A DNA stretch of 64,000 bases from Marinithermus hydrothermalis DSM 14884 (GCF_000195335.1 NC_015387.1:1670001-1734000); one strand, 5' to 3'; shown: positions 7,673 through 16,686, numbered from the stretch's first letter. Program-made: numbers and translations. The notes: generated by a model not told the origin, from the letters alone.

Positions 7673-8815
7673 ATGACCGAACTCGCGATTGACGTGACGC
7701 CCCTACAGTCCGAGCACCGTTGGCGCGGCGTCGGGGTGTACGTGCGCGAGCTGGTCTCGTGGATCGAGCGGGAAGCTCCCCTCAAGCCCGTGTACCTCGC
7801 CTCCACGGTCGCACGCGACGCGCTGGAGGGCCTCGTGCCGCCCGAACGCACCGTGTACCTTTACCGCCCCCACCGGCCAGCTCAGGTGTACTGGGTGTAC
7901 AACGAAGCCTTCTTGCGCCAGGGCCTCCGGAAAACCCGCCCCAAGGTCTTCTTCGCGCCGGACTTCAACGGGCTCGTCCTCAACCCCCACGGCAAAACCG
8001 TCGCGGCACTCCACGACCTGAGCGCCCTCAAGCTCGCCCGGGAGAACGGGCACCGCCCCTTCCCCCCAAGCCTCAGCGAAGGCCTCAGCGCCCTCCGGTG
8101 GCGCGTCTATTACCGCAAGCTCGCCCGCGTCGACCACATCATCGCCCGCAGCGAAACGGTCAAGGCGGACGCCATGCAGCTGCTCGGCATCCCCCCTGAA
8201 AAGCTCAGCGTCGTCTGCCAAGGCCTCAACCGCGCGCTCTTCACCCCCAGCACCGGCAAGGGCCCCTACGCCACGCACCCCCCTTACTTCGTCCACCTCG
8301 GGGGACGCAACGCGAACAAGAACCAAGCGCGCATCCTCGAGGCCTTCGCCCGGATCGCTCTGGAGTTCCCCGAGGTGCACCTGTACTTCGCCGGGCCCTG
8401 GAACCCCAGCGACCTGCGATGGCTCGAGGCGGAACGCCAGCGGCTCGGCCTCGCCGATCGGGTGCGGCACCTGGGGTACGTTCGGGACGAAGAGGTCTCC
8501 AGCCTGTACGGGAACGCCGTCGCCCTGGTGTTTCCCTCCCTCGAGGAGGGGTATGGTCTCCCGGTTCTGGAGGCCATGGCTAGCGGCGGCCCGGTGATCA
8601 CCTCGAACCGCTCCTCCATGCCGGAGCTGGCGGGCGAGGCCGCGATGCTGGTGGATCCCCTGTCGGTCACGGAGATCGCCCGCGCGATGCGCGCGCTTCT
8701 CGTTGATCCGGCCTTGCGGGAGCGCTACCGGCAGCTGGGCCTCCGCCGCGCTGCCGCGTACTCTTGGCAGGCGTTCGCGGAGGAAACCCTTAGGGTGCTG
8801 GTGGGCCTGCTTTAA
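7673..8815 (+). CDS. Glycosyltransferase family 4 (GT-B fold)
   Basis: 380 residues from ATG 7673, three nt after the previous stop. The acceptor domain has WRGVGVYVREL; the donor domain has VHLGGRNANKN and the E-x7-E signature EEGYGLPVLE with ASGGPVITS. It is related to the GT4 enzyme at 2431 but is not a close duplicate. It is expected to add one sugar to a membrane-linked oligosaccharide in the cytoplasm. It is the last plus-strand gene of the cluster and converges on a minus-strand membrane gene 3 nt away, with no room for a separate terminator. Confidence 0.9.
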   Translation: MTELAIDVTPLQSEHRWRGVGVYVRELVSWIEREAPLKPVYLASTVARDALEGLVPPERTVYLYRPHRPAQVYWVYNEAFLRQGLRKTRPKVFFAPDFNGLVLNPHGKTVAALHDLSALKLARENGHRPFPPSLSEGLSALRWRVYYRKLARVDHIIARSETVKADAMQLLGIPPEKLSVVCQGLNRALFTPSTGKGPYATHPPYFVHLGGRNANKNQARILEAFARIALEFPEVHLYFAGPWNPSDLRWLEAERQRLGLADRVRHLGYVRDEEVSSLYGNAVALVFPSLEEGYGLPVLEAMASGGPVITSNRSSMPELAGEAAMLVDPLSVTEIARAMRALLVDPALRERYRQLGLRRAAAYSWQAFAEETLRVLVGLL

Positions 8816-8818
8816 GGA

Positions 8819-10435
8819 TCACCGCTCGTAGAGCGTCTGGGAGACCCGGCGGTAGATCTGGGCCACGCCGTTGTCGTAGATGCGGTCGCCGATCAACCGC
8901 GGGGGGATCCGAACGCCTAGAGCGATCATGTTGGCTTGGTTGAGCGTGGAGTTGATCGCGTACGTGGCCCGCGGTTTCGGCCCTCCACGGATCGTGCCGT
9001 CCATGAGGTTATCGCCCGGCAGCACCTCGGAGTAGCTCTGCACCCAAGCGTACGCCAAGCGGTGTTTGGCCCCCACCCAAAGCACCTTGTGGTTGACGTT
9101 CGTGGCCCAGGTGCGCATCGCCTCCACCTCCGCCGGGTGGTATACCAGCCAGTGGTTGCTTACCAGGGGGTCCAGCGTCGCCTTGAGCAAGCTACTCACC
9201 GCGAAGAAGGCGATCACGAGCCCCACCGCCCCCTGCAGGAGCGGCCTGGGCACCCAGCGCGCCAGGTACTGCACGAAGCTCGTCGCCCCGATGACCCAAA
9301 GCGGTACCGCCACCAGCACGAAGTAACTGAACACCCGAACCTGCAGGTTGCTCCCCGGGGTGAGGCCCGCCAGGTCCGCCAGCACCGCGCCCACCATCTC
9401 GAGGCCGAACGCTACGTACAGGGCGAGCAGCAGGGATTGCGGCAGCCGCAGGGTGCTCCGCCGTAAGAGCGCGCGGCTCAGCATGACGAGCGCGGTGATT
9501 CCGGAGCCCGCGAAGAGCACCCAACGAAACGCGGTAATGAGGCTGTACGCTTGTACGCTCACCCAGTCCTCCTCGATCGCCGCGTAGGGGTTGGGGAGTG
9601 GCTCCTGGAGCGTCCCGGCCTCCGCGGGGCTGAACCGCGCCTCGAACGCATCCCGAACCAGGCTCAGGTCCACCTGCGCCAAGGGGTACACGTGCCACAC
9701 CACGGCGTACCCCATGATCCACGCCGTGCCGATCACCAGGGCGATGCGCTGAGCGGTAGGCCCCACCCACCGGTGCCGGGGCCCCAACCCCCAGGCGTAC
9801 CCTCTCAGGAAGAGGTAGGCCAGCGACCAGGCCAGCACGAACAAGAACCCAAACACCAGGTTCACGGTGATCAGCACGAAGGCGAGGAGGTGGTAGATCA
9901 GGGACCACGCCACGAACACCCCCCACCGCCGCGGCCCCATCATCTCCACAAACCCGCGGTACAAGGCCAGCGAGGCGAGAAGGGCGAAGACCACCGTGAG
10001 CTTCTCGTGATTGCCTCGCGACACGGTAAACACAAGCTCCGGAACCAGGAACAACGCCATCGTCGCCACGAGCCCCAGGCGGTCAGAGCCCAGCAGGTTC
10101 CGGAAAAACACAAACCCCATCAACGCCAGGAAGACGTTCCCCAGCAAGGGGGTGTACACGCGCAGCATCTCCCCCACGTCCAGGCCCGTTAGCAAGCTCA
10201 AAGTGCTGGCCCAAAGCGGGTACGCGAACCCGTGCGTGTACGCCTCGGGGTAAAAGATCCGCCCCGCGTCGATCATCCAGGCCACGCGCAGCACGAAGAA
10301 CTGGGAGTCCTGCTCCGCCCAGTACCCCCCATAGCGCAGCACGAAGTACCCCCCAAAGGCCAGCCCGATCCCCAAGGCGAGCAGCAGGTACCGGACCTCC
10401 AGCGCCCCGGCCGTGATCCAACGCCACCCCTTCAT
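8819..10435 (-). CDS. Polytopic membrane protein, GT-C glycosyltransferase- or polymerase-like
   Basis: 538 residues from ATG 10435, which overlaps the upstream stop as ATGA; earlier in-frame starts give an arginine/glycine-rich stretch inside the upstream gene. About 11-12 hydrophobic helices. The first outside loop has acidic residues (WAEQDSQFF), and a charged SRGNHEKLT precedes another helix, like the periplasmic catalytic loop of GT-C enzymes (dolichyl-phosphate-mannose transferase type) or Wzy polymerases. It probably uses lipid-linked sugars outside the membrane to extend or attach the polymer. The family is not certain; conserved acids rather than overall similarity support it. Confidence 0.65.
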   Translation of the reverse strand: MKGWRWITAGALEVRYLLLALGIGLAFGGYFVLRYGGYWAEQDSQFFVLRVAWMIDAGRIFYPEAYTHGFAYPLWASTLSLLTGLDVGEMLRVYTPLLGNVFLALMGFVFFRNLLGSDRLGLVATMALFLVPELVFTVSRGNHEKLTVVFALLASLALYRGFVEMMGPRRWGVFVAWSLIYHLLAFVLITVNLVFGFLFVLAWSLAYLFLRGYAWGLGPRHRWVGPTAQRIALVIGTAWIMGYAVVWHVYPLAQVDLSLVRDAFEARFSPAEAGTLQEPLPNPYAAIEEDWVSVQAYSLITAFRWVLFAGSGITALVMLSRALLRRSTLRLPQSLLLALYVAFGLEMVGAVLADLAGLTPGSNLQVRVFSYFVLVAVPLWVIGATSFVQYLARWVPRPLLQGAVGLVIAFFAVSSLLKATLDPLVSNHWLVYHPAEVEAMRTWATNVNHKVLWVGAKHRLAYAWVQSYSEVLPGDNLMDGTIRGGPKPRATYAINSTLNQANMIALGVRIPPRLIGDRIYDNGVAQIYRRVSQTLYER

Positions 10436-12849
10436 GCCGCCTCCCAAATCCCCCGCAGCACCACGACCGCCAAACCCACCGCGAGGATCACCAAAACCCC
10501 CGCGAGCACCCCTCCACCGGCGAGCCCTAGCGCGTTCCATCCTTGGGGGCGCGCGGCCGCCTCGACCGCCACCTCGCCCAAGCTAAACACCTTCGTTCCC
10601 ATCAAGAGGCGGACCTCGTACCTCCCCGGGGCCTCCGGCGCCCAGGGCACCTCCCACCCCACCTCCGTAAGCCCCGGCACCACCACCTCGCGCCCCACCG
10701 GAACCCCTTCACCCCCCACGTACAGCACCGCGCTGCCCGACCAATCCACGGTACCCGCGTTCCGCACGCGCAGCGAGATCCGCCCGGGAACGTACTGCAC
10801 CATCTCCGGAATACGGGCGGTCACTTCGAGGCGCGGTTCGGTCGCGACCTGGCGGCGCCACGTGCCCGTCCTCGCGTCGTAACTCAAGACGTACCGCCCC
10901 GGCTCCAATCCCCTAAGCACCGGCACCAGCCCCAAATCCCCCCGCAGCTGTGGCTGGGAAGATAGGCTCAGTACGAACCGAAACCCTTCCGGGGTGGCGC
11001 GGACCTCGCTCAAGCGCGCCCCCGCCACGCGCACCGCCGGACCGGGGAAGGCCTCGAGCCACGCACGGAGATCGAAGGGATCCCGCGCCTGCGCTTCGTA
11101 AGGCGCAAGCCTCGAACGGAAGGCTTCCCAGGAGGTCCGGTCCTCAGGTGGGGTCAGCGTGAAGGCCTCGAGGGCGTAATCGGCCTGGCGGAGCTCGAAG
11201 CCGTCCTCGCCGGCGTACACCAGGTAACCGTGCAGGGCGTACAGGGCTTCTTGTACCGTTCCAGTGAAGGCCTGGGGCATCGAGACGCCGAGCTGTTCAG
11301 GCACGCGCTCTCGCGTCCATCCCTCGATGTGCGGCCCGCCGGTCAGGTTGAGGGTGCGGAGCACCCACCCGTTCCCCAGGTTCCACACCCCCCCTTGGGC
11401 GTAGCGCAGGTGCAGCCGGTTGTCGATCGGGCTCAGGTACAGCCGGGGCTTGCGCGGGGTGCCCGCGTGGTACTCGCCGCGAAACGCCGGGGGAAGGCTC
11501 GCACCGGCCACCTCCACCAACCGGTCGTCGGGCTGCAGGTAGGGGTAGGCGAGCGCGTCCGGCGGGTAGTCCGTCGCGCCGCTTAGCCAGGCCCAGAGCC
11601 GCGCCTGGGACTGGTAGCCCGGCGCGTAGAAGTAAATCCCCTCCGAACCCGGATACCCGTTCACCGCCTCCACGAAGGTCACAACCTCCCACGCGCGTTC
11701 GTTGATCCAGCGGGGAAAGTCCTCGGCGGAGATGAGCTCGACCCGCACGCCCCCCGCCCCGACCCTTCCGATCTCGACCTCCTGATCGAAGGCGTGCGTG
11801 CCGTTGATCTGCAGCCCGTACCGCCAGCGGGTCTCGTCGAAGAGTTTCCACGAGTAACGGATCTCGTTTCGCTGCACGCTCTTGGGCTCCGGCCCGAACG
11901 GGTCCCCTTCGCGGTACCCGCCGCTGCGGATCACCATGTGCGCGTACCGCGTCCGGGGATCGAAGCTGTAGAACACGAAGGGGCTCTCAAAATCCGGGTG
12001 GGGCGCGGGGCGCAGGGAGTTGATCGTGTACACCCCGCCGATCTGAAACCCCACGAAGGGGTAGAGGCGCAGCCGGTACGCGAAGGGATCCTGCCCCGTC
12101 TTATCCGGCAGGTCGAAGAAGATCGGGTGGGGGTTCTCCACGAAGCGGTCGCTGGGCTTTTGCGCGATCCCCAAGTAGGGGAAGGAGGGCATGAGGGGAG
12201 CGGCGGCCTTAAACGGGGGGGCTTCCGGCAAGCGCACGGTCGCCGCAAGCCGCCGGCAGCTCCGGTTCGGGAAGGGGTCGTACATCCTGCGCTGCACCTC
12301 CCAAACGGGCACGCCCGTTCCCTCGCTCCGCACCCACATCTGCCAGTCCAGCCGGCCATCCGGGAACTGCTCCCCGCCGCAATCGTCGTAGTCCTGCCAC
12401 AGGTTCAGGTCGTAGTTGGGGCGTCCGTCCACCAGCCAAGCGCCCTCCTCCGGCCGCACCCGCAAGAGCGGGTGCCCGCCGTGAGAGAACACCCGCAGGG
12501 CCTCCCCCTCCAAGGTGTACTCGAGCGGGAGGCGCCCCCCCTCGTTCACGTACACCCGCGCCTCAGGGCGGCCGTCCTCGAGCAGGACGAACTCGAGGAT
12601 CAAGCGCACCTCGTCCGGGCGTTCAAAAGCGAACAGGTACGCGTCCGTCCGGGTGTTCCCCCAGCGCCACCACGGCTCGTTTTGCCGCACCGCTTCGGGG
12701 ATCTCGTGGCCCCTAGGCACGACCGTGACCCACGCGGGCACCCCGTCGATCTGGCCCTGCCACGTGACTGGCGCGCCGGCTAGGGCCACCCCCAGCGCGA
12801 CCCAAAGACTACTTATGCTCGTGCTTAGGCGCAAGAACCTCACCCCCAC
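10432..12849 (-). CDS. Large surface protein with signal peptide and C-terminal membrane anchor
   Basis: 805 residues counted from a GTG at 12849; GTG 12843 or TTG 12834 are also possible because all overlap the upstream gene. A hydrophobic signal (SSLWVALGVALAGAP) leads a large extracytoplasmic part rich in aromatic residues. Around residues 690-765 is a beta-sandwich of the CARDB / cell-adhesion type (RISLRVRNAGTVDW... PGRYEVRLLMG). The chain ends in one helix (residues ~775-800) and a short tail, so it is anchored outside the cell. I do not recognise the main domain. Coupling to the membrane protein downstream (ATGA) and the flippase fusion upstream suggests a role in displaying or binding the polymer. 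Confidence 0.75.
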   Translation of the reverse strand: MGVRFLRLSTSISSLWVALGVALAGAPVTWQGQIDGVPAWVTVVPRGHEIPEAVRQNEPWWRWGNTRTDAYLFAFERPDEVRLILEFVLLEDGRPEARVYVNEGGRLPLEYTLEGEALRVFSHGGHPLLRVRPEEGAWLVDGRPNYDLNLWQDYDDCGGEQFPDGRLDWQMWVRSEGTGVPVWEVQRRMYDPFPNRSCRRLAATVRLPEAPPFKAAAPLMPSFPYLGIAQKPSDRFVENPHPIFFDLPDKTGQDPFAYRLRLYPFVGFQIGGVYTINSLRPAPHPDFESPFVFYSFDPRTRYAHMVIRSGGYREGDPFGPEPKSVQRNEIRYSWKLFDETRWRYGLQINGTHAFDQEVEIGRVGAGGVRVELISAEDFPRWINERAWEVVTFVEAVNGYPGSEGIYFYAPGYQSQARLWAWLSGATDYPPDALAYPYLQPDDRLVEVAGASLPPAFRGEYHAGTPRKPRLYLSPIDNRLHLRYAQGGVWNLGNGWVLRTLNLTGGPHIEGWTRERVPEQLGVSMPQAFTGTVQEALYALHGYLVYAGEDGFELRQADYALEAFTLTPPEDRTSWEAFRSRLAPYEAQARDPFDLRAWLEAFPGPAVRVAGARLSEVRATPEGFRFVLSLSSQPQLRGDLGLVPVLRGLEPGRYVLSYDARTGTWRRQVATEPRLEVTARIPEMVQYVPGRISLRVRNAGTVDWSGSAVLYVGGEGVPVGREVVVPGLTEVGWEVPWAPEAPGRYEVRLLMGTKVFSLGEVAVEAAARPQGWNALGLAGGGVLAGVLVILAVGLAVVVLRGIWEAA

Positions 12850-15550
12850 CCAGGATCCGCCCGTACAAAGCCGCTAAGGTCTCGCTCGCGCGGACCCAGG
12901 AGAACCGCTCCGCCCACCGCAAGGCTTCCCGACCCATGGCTTCACGACGCGCGCGGTCCCGAGAGAAACGCCACATGGCCTCCTCGAGGGCCGGCTCATC
13001 CCCCGGCGGCACCAGCACCCCCCCATCCGGGGCGACCATCTCCGGAAGCCCCCCGATCCGGGAGGCGATCACGGGCCGGCCCGAGGCCTGCGCCTCGAGG
13101 GCCACCAGTCCCGCAGGCTCCCGGAAGACGGAGGGGGTCACGCCGACGTCTGCCGCGGCGTACACGGCGGGCAGGGTGGTGGGGGGCACCACCCCTAGGA
13201 ACCGCACGCGTCCCTCCTTTTGAAGTGAAGCCAGGGTATGACGCACCTCCTCTTCGTAGGTCCTGCCTTCGCTCGAGCGCCCGAACTCAGAGCGCCATAG
13301 CGCACTTCCCCCCGCAAGCACCAGGTACACGTCGCGCGTGCGCTGCGCGAGCCGTTCAAACGCGCGCGCCAGGTGGAGCACGCCCTTCTGCGGGATGATG
13401 CCGCCCACGTACGCGAAGACCGTGGCCTCGTCGGGCACTCCCCACTCCCGGCGCAACCGCACGCGCGCCTCCGCCCAACGCTCCGGAAAGAAGCGTTCTA
13501 GATCTACTCCATTGTACACCACAACCACATACCCTTCCGTGCGCGCCTGACGCAGGCCGCGCTCGAGCTCGTCGGCCACGAAGCGGCTTACGGCTACCAG
13601 CGCGTCACCATACCGCGCGATCACCTTGAGGTCGTCCGCGCTGAGGGCCCGCGCGTGATCGAAGCGCGGGGGGCACGGGTCGTTGTGAAAATGCAGCACG
13701 CGCCCTCCGGCCCGCAACCACCGCGCGTAGTAGTACTGGTGGCCGTGCACGATATCGAAGCGGTGCCTCCAGGTCAGGAACACGTACGGGAGGTGCATCT
13801 GGAAGGCGAGGCGCCGCCCTTTAAGGGGCAGGGGGGGGAGCGGCGCGAATCGTAAGGACACGAGGCGCACCCCCCGCCACTCTCCTTGCCAGCGGCGCGC
13901 CCCTACAGTCACGACCCAGACCTCGTGCCCGTCCCGCCGCTGCCGCCACGCCAGCTCGAGGGCCACGCGGGTCAGGCCTCCGGTCGCTTCCGCATCAGGG
14001 TCCTTCGGTAGGTAGCGGTCACCCAGGATGTGGAGGATGCGGTAGCGTAAGGCCGTGTCCCCAGCCGGCGGGGTCCGTAACGCTCGGTAGTACCCCAGCC
14101 GCCAGATGACCAGGAGGTAAAGCAGGGTGGCCAGAGGCACCGCGAGGCCCACCCCGACGCCGCCGGGCAGCTGGGCTTGAATCCAGTACGGCCCTAGGTA
14201 CGCGCTCCCCAAGCCCACCGCCCAAACCCCGGCCAGCGCACGCCACGGCACGATCGGTAGCGGGCGCGACGCCCCAAGCGTACGACGGAGCACCCGTTGC
14301 AGCACAAAGTACGCGCCCAGGGCAAAGGTCGCTTGCGCCAGGGTGTTGGCCATCGCCCCCCCCACCGCTCCCCTCGAGGGGATGAGGAGCAGGTCCAGAC
14401 CGAGGTTAAGCACCGAGGTAGCCACCCCTAGGGGAATCAGGGCCCAGGGCCGGTTGATGGCGCTGAGTGCAAGCCCGAACACGCTGAGCGTCATGGCGGG
14501 CACCAGGCCCGCGAAGAGGATGTAAGCCGCAGGAACGGCCGGGAGCATCTTCGCACCGAAGAGGAGGAGCACCACCCCCTGGAGGGTCGCTAACGCTCCC
14601 AGGCTGAGGGGCACCGCGTACAGGTTTGCGAGCAGGATCCCCTGCCGGATCTGCTCCTGGACGCGCGTCCACTGCTTCGCGCCGTAGTTTCGGGAGATCG
14701 AGGGGAAGTACCCGTTCATAAGGGCAACCCCCAACCCGATGCACAAGGCGTAGACGGTGAAGGCCAGGTTGTAGTACCCGATCTGAGCGGCGGTGCTGAA
14801 ACGCTCGAGGAAGAAGACCTCCGAGCGCTGCCACACGATCATCTCGATGACGGCGAGAATGGTGATGGGCGCGGCAAACACCCAGAAACGCCTTCGGGTT
14901 CCAGGGCTGGGGTGGAGGGCGGTTCTCGCGCGGACGAGAGGGGGGCGTATCCGGGCGTAGAGCGCGAGCACCCCGAGCGCAACGAGGTGCACGGACAGCA
15001 TGGCGACGAAAAACCCGCGGATTCCCCATCCCTGGGTGTAGGCCAGGAAGGTTAGGAGTAGCTGCGTTAGGGCGGCGACCCCCAGCGCAAAGGCCGTGGG
15101 CTTGTACCGCTCGTGTCCCCAGAACGAGGAAAAGAGAAGGCGTCCAAGCGCGTTGATAACGGGAAGGATCGCGATAATCCATAGGAAGAAACGCGCCTGA
15201 GGCGGGGCTTGAAGGGCCCACACCGCGATGAGCAGCCCGAGGAGGAAGTTGGCCCCTAAAAGCCCCTTCGCCACCCAGCGGATGAGGGCCTGCCCCTCCT
15301 CTAGGCGCTCGCGCCCCCGCAGCTCCGCGGTGAGCTTGGTTAAGGCGACCGGGAAGGAAAGCACTCCCAGGCTGCTCAGTAACCCCGCGAGCCAGATGTA
15401 GTAGCTCAGCCGACCGTACTCCTCAGGGGTCAGGCTGCGGATGATCAGGATGGAGGCCAGGATCCCCGCGATCGAGGAGGCGGCGGTGCCCATCAGGTTC
15501 CAGATTCCGTTTCGCAGCGCGAGACTAAAACCGCGCATCGAGACCTTCAC
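12809..15550 (-). CDS. Polysaccharide flippase (Wzx/MATE-like) fused to a GT4 glycosyltransferase
   Basis: 913 residues in one open frame, about twice the length of either family. Residues 1-~490 form 12-14 membrane helices of the Wzx/RfbX type (SLTPEEYGRLSYYIWLAG near the N-terminus), which flip undecaprenyl-linked glycans. From residue ~502 (YRILHILGDRYLP) a complete GT4 enzyme follows: GHQYYYARW, YVGGIIPQKG and an E-x7-E site in REPAGLVALEAQASGRPVIA. The junction at ~14050 is an uninterrupted hydrophilic linker (RALRTPPAGDTALRY). The start GTG 15550 has GGGGAG 5 nt upstream; ATG 15538 is the alternative. The 3' end overlaps the next gene by 41 nt. Coupling of sugar transfer and flipping is inferred. 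Confidence 0.88.
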   Translation of the reverse strand: MKVSMRGFSLALRNGIWNLMGTAASSIAGILASILIIRSLTPEEYGRLSYYIWLAGLLSSLGVLSFPVALTKLTAELRGRERLEEGQALIRWVAKGLLGANFLLGLLIAVWALQAPPQARFFLWIIAILPVINALGRLLFSSFWGHERYKPTAFALGVAALTQLLLTFLAYTQGWGIRGFFVAMLSVHLVALGVLALYARIRPPLVRARTALHPSPGTRRRFWVFAAPITILAVIEMIVWQRSEVFFLERFSTAAQIGYYNLAFTVYALCIGLGVALMNGYFPSISRNYGAKQWTRVQEQIRQGILLANLYAVPLSLGALATLQGVVLLLFGAKMLPAVPAAYILFAGLVPAMTLSVFGLALSAINRPWALIPLGVATSVLNLGLDLLLIPSRGAVGGAMANTLAQATFALGAYFVLQRVLRRTLGASRPLPIVPWRALAGVWAVGLGSAYLGPYWIQAQLPGGVGVGLAVPLATLLYLLVIWRLGYYRALRTPPAGDTALRYRILHILGDRYLPKDPDAEATGGLTRVALELAWRQRRDGHEVWVVTVGARRWQGEWRGVRLVSLRFAPLPPLPLKGRRLAFQMHLPYVFLTWRHRFDIVHGHQYYYARWLRAGGRVLHFHNDPCPPRFDHARALSADDLKVIARYGDALVAVSRFVADELERGLRQARTEGYVVVVYNGVDLERFFPERWAEARVRLRREWGVPDEATVFAYVGGIIPQKGVLHLARAFERLAQRTRDVYLVLAGGSALWRSEFGRSSEGRTYEEEVRHTLASLQKEGRVRFLGVVPPTTLPAVYAAADVGVTPSVFREPAGLVALEAQASGRPVIASRIGGLPEMVAPDGGVLVPPGDEPALEEAMWRFSRDRARREAMGREALRWAERFSWVRASETLAALYGRILGGGEVLAPKHEHK

Positions 15551-15770
15551 TCAAGCTCCCCCTCACCGCCACGCTTTGCCATCCCCACCCGCTTCCGTAT
15601 AAACGCGTTCGCTATACGCTATTACGGCCAGCGTGATTACCGCGTTACCCTCGACGTGACGGCTTAAACCGCCCCCCTGGGGCCGCGTTACCCTGGGCTC
15701 TTGCCGCGTTCTTTCCTGTCACGATGCGATAACGCCCCCGGTAACAAGCCCCTTTCCCGCCCTACCACGA

Positions 15771-15804
15771 GAGAACACCCCCGGGGTTCAACCGGGGCGT
15801 TCTC
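15771..15804. other. Stem-loop in the GTTAC-rich spacer
   Basis: GAGAAC and CCCCGG pair with CCGGGG and GTTCTC around a seven-base loop (GGTTCAA), with a small internal bulge, giving about 12 base pairs. No T-run follows on either strand, so a simple intrinsic terminator is doubtful. It could shield the surface operon from readthrough, act in its leader RNA, or be a dyad operator. Confidence 0.5.
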
Positions 15805-15968
15805 CAGGAGAGGCACGTTACAGCATAAGCATAGCCTCGCTTCCGTTACGCTCGCGTTACCCCCGGCTTTCCGTTACGCCGCGAGGGGGGAGCATGCACC
15901 TGAGCATCCCGTAGCCGAACCGCCTGGTTTGAACACGGGTGATTCACGCGCAGGGTAACGCCTGGGCG

Positions 15969-15974
15969 TAAGAT
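15969..15974 (+). promoter_or_regulatory. -10 element of a near-leaderless acpS transcript
   Basis: TAAGAT ends 9 nt before the ATG at 15984, so transcription would begin at or within a base or two of the start codon. No ribosome-binding site is needed and none is obvious. Confidence 0.55.
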
Positions 15975-15983
15975 GAGGGTGTC

Positions 15984-16367
15984 ATGCCGATCCTCGCCGT
16001 GGGTACGGACCTCGTCTCTATCCCGCGCATTCGCGGAGTGTACACCCGGCATCCGGTGCGCTTCCTCGAGCGGCACTTCACCGCTGTGGAGCGCGCGTAC
16101 TGCTTGAGCAAGCCCGACCCGGCCCCTTCACTCGCCGCCCGGTTCGCCGCAAAGGAGGCGTTCCAAAAGTGCTGGCCGGAACCGCACGGGTGGCGAGAGG
16201 TGTGGGTAGAGATGGAGGGCCGACGGCCCGTGCTGCGTTTCGCGCCACGCATCCAAGCGCGGATGCGGGAAGCGGGCTGGGTGGCGCACCTGAGCCTCGC
16301 GCACGAGCGGGAGCACGCCCTGGCGGTGGTAGTGATCGAGCAGGTGGACGCGCGGGAAAAGACGTGA
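15984..16367 (+). CDS. acpS: Holo-[acyl-carrier-protein] synthase
   Basis: 127 residues, normal length. The N-terminus [11 protein letters not shown] carries the metal-binding Asp, FLERHFT is the usual second motif, and [11 protein letters not shown] holds the Glu/Lys that bind Mg-CoA. AcpS moves 4'-phosphopantetheine from coenzyme A to a serine of acyl carrier protein, which is needed for fatty acid synthesis. It stands alone, transcribed away from the surface cluster from a promoter almost touching its start codon. The next gene has its own promoter that overlaps the acpS stop region. Confidence 0.95.
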   Translation: MPILAVGTDLVSIPRIRGVYTRHPVRFLERHFTAVERAYCLSKPDPAPSLAARFAAKEAFQKCWPEPHGWREVWVEMEGRRPVLRFAPRIQARMREAGWVAHLSLAHEREHALAVVVIEQVDAREKT

Positions 16368-16373
16368 TAAAAT
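16345..16373 (+). promoter_or_regulatory. Promoter of the cold-shock gene
   Basis: TGGACG (16345-16350) and TAAAAT (16368-16373) are 17 bp apart and overlap the end of acpS. The implied start near 16380 gives a leader of about 85 nt before the ATG at 16465. A hairpin (AGGGGC pairing with GCCCTT, 16435-16450) lies just before the ribosome-binding site. Confidence 0.55.
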
Positions 16374-16464
16374 CCAGGAATCCAGGGTAAATCGAGGTGG
16401 CCCACCGGCGGGCAGTTCCACGCCTCGTCCCTGGAGGGGCCAAGGCCCTTTGAGAGGGAGCAGT

Positions 16465-16686
16465 ATGCAAAGAGGCCGAGTCAAGTGGTTCAATGCAACC
16501 AAGGGGTACGGGTTCATCGAACGCGAAGGGGACAGCGACGTGTTCGTCCACTACACCGCGATTAACGGCACCGGGTTCCGCACCCTGAACGAGGGGGACA
16601 TCGTTACGTTCGAGGTCGAACCGGGCCGTCCTGGCAAAGGACCGCAAGCCACGAACGTGACGGTCGTCGAGCCGGCGGAGCACTAA
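16465..16686 (+). CDS. Cold-shock-domain RNA chaperone
   Basis: 73 residues from ATG 16465 (GAGGGAG just upstream); a possible GTG-type start at 16450 would add five residues not typical of the family. The CSD fold is complete: RNP-1 is GYGFIER and RNP-2 is DVFVHYTAI, preceded by VKWFNATKG. These proteins bind single-stranded RNA and melt secondary structure. A long structured leader, as in other csp genes, suggests post-transcriptional control. A strong intrinsic terminator follows within 20 nt, so it is monocistronic. Confidence 0.95.
   Translation: MQRGRVKWFNATKGYGFIEREGDSDVFVHYTAINGTGFRTLNEGDIVTFEVEPGRPGKGPQATNVTVVEPAEH

Larger units (their letters stand above)
15551..15983. promoter_or_regulatory. 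Gene-free spacer with clustered GTTAC/GTAAC repeats
   Basis: No credible gene lies in these 433 bp. GTTAC occurs at 15644, 15687, 15817, 15845, 15856 and 15873, and its complement GTAAC at 15741 and 15955, with ATTAC at 15621 and 15636. Two copies are exactly 11 bp apart (15845, 15856), as for tandem binding of a winged-helix regulator, and a third follows at 17 bp. The spacer separates the flippase-GT gene (minus) from acpS (plus), so it must hold promoters for both. A hairpin lies at 15771-15804. What binds the repeats is unknown. Confidence 0.45.

Noticed and set aside
15701-15958. 85-residue ORF in the GTTAC-rich spacer
   Set aside because: No ribosome-binding site, no plausible protein composition, and it runs through the hairpin and repeats.
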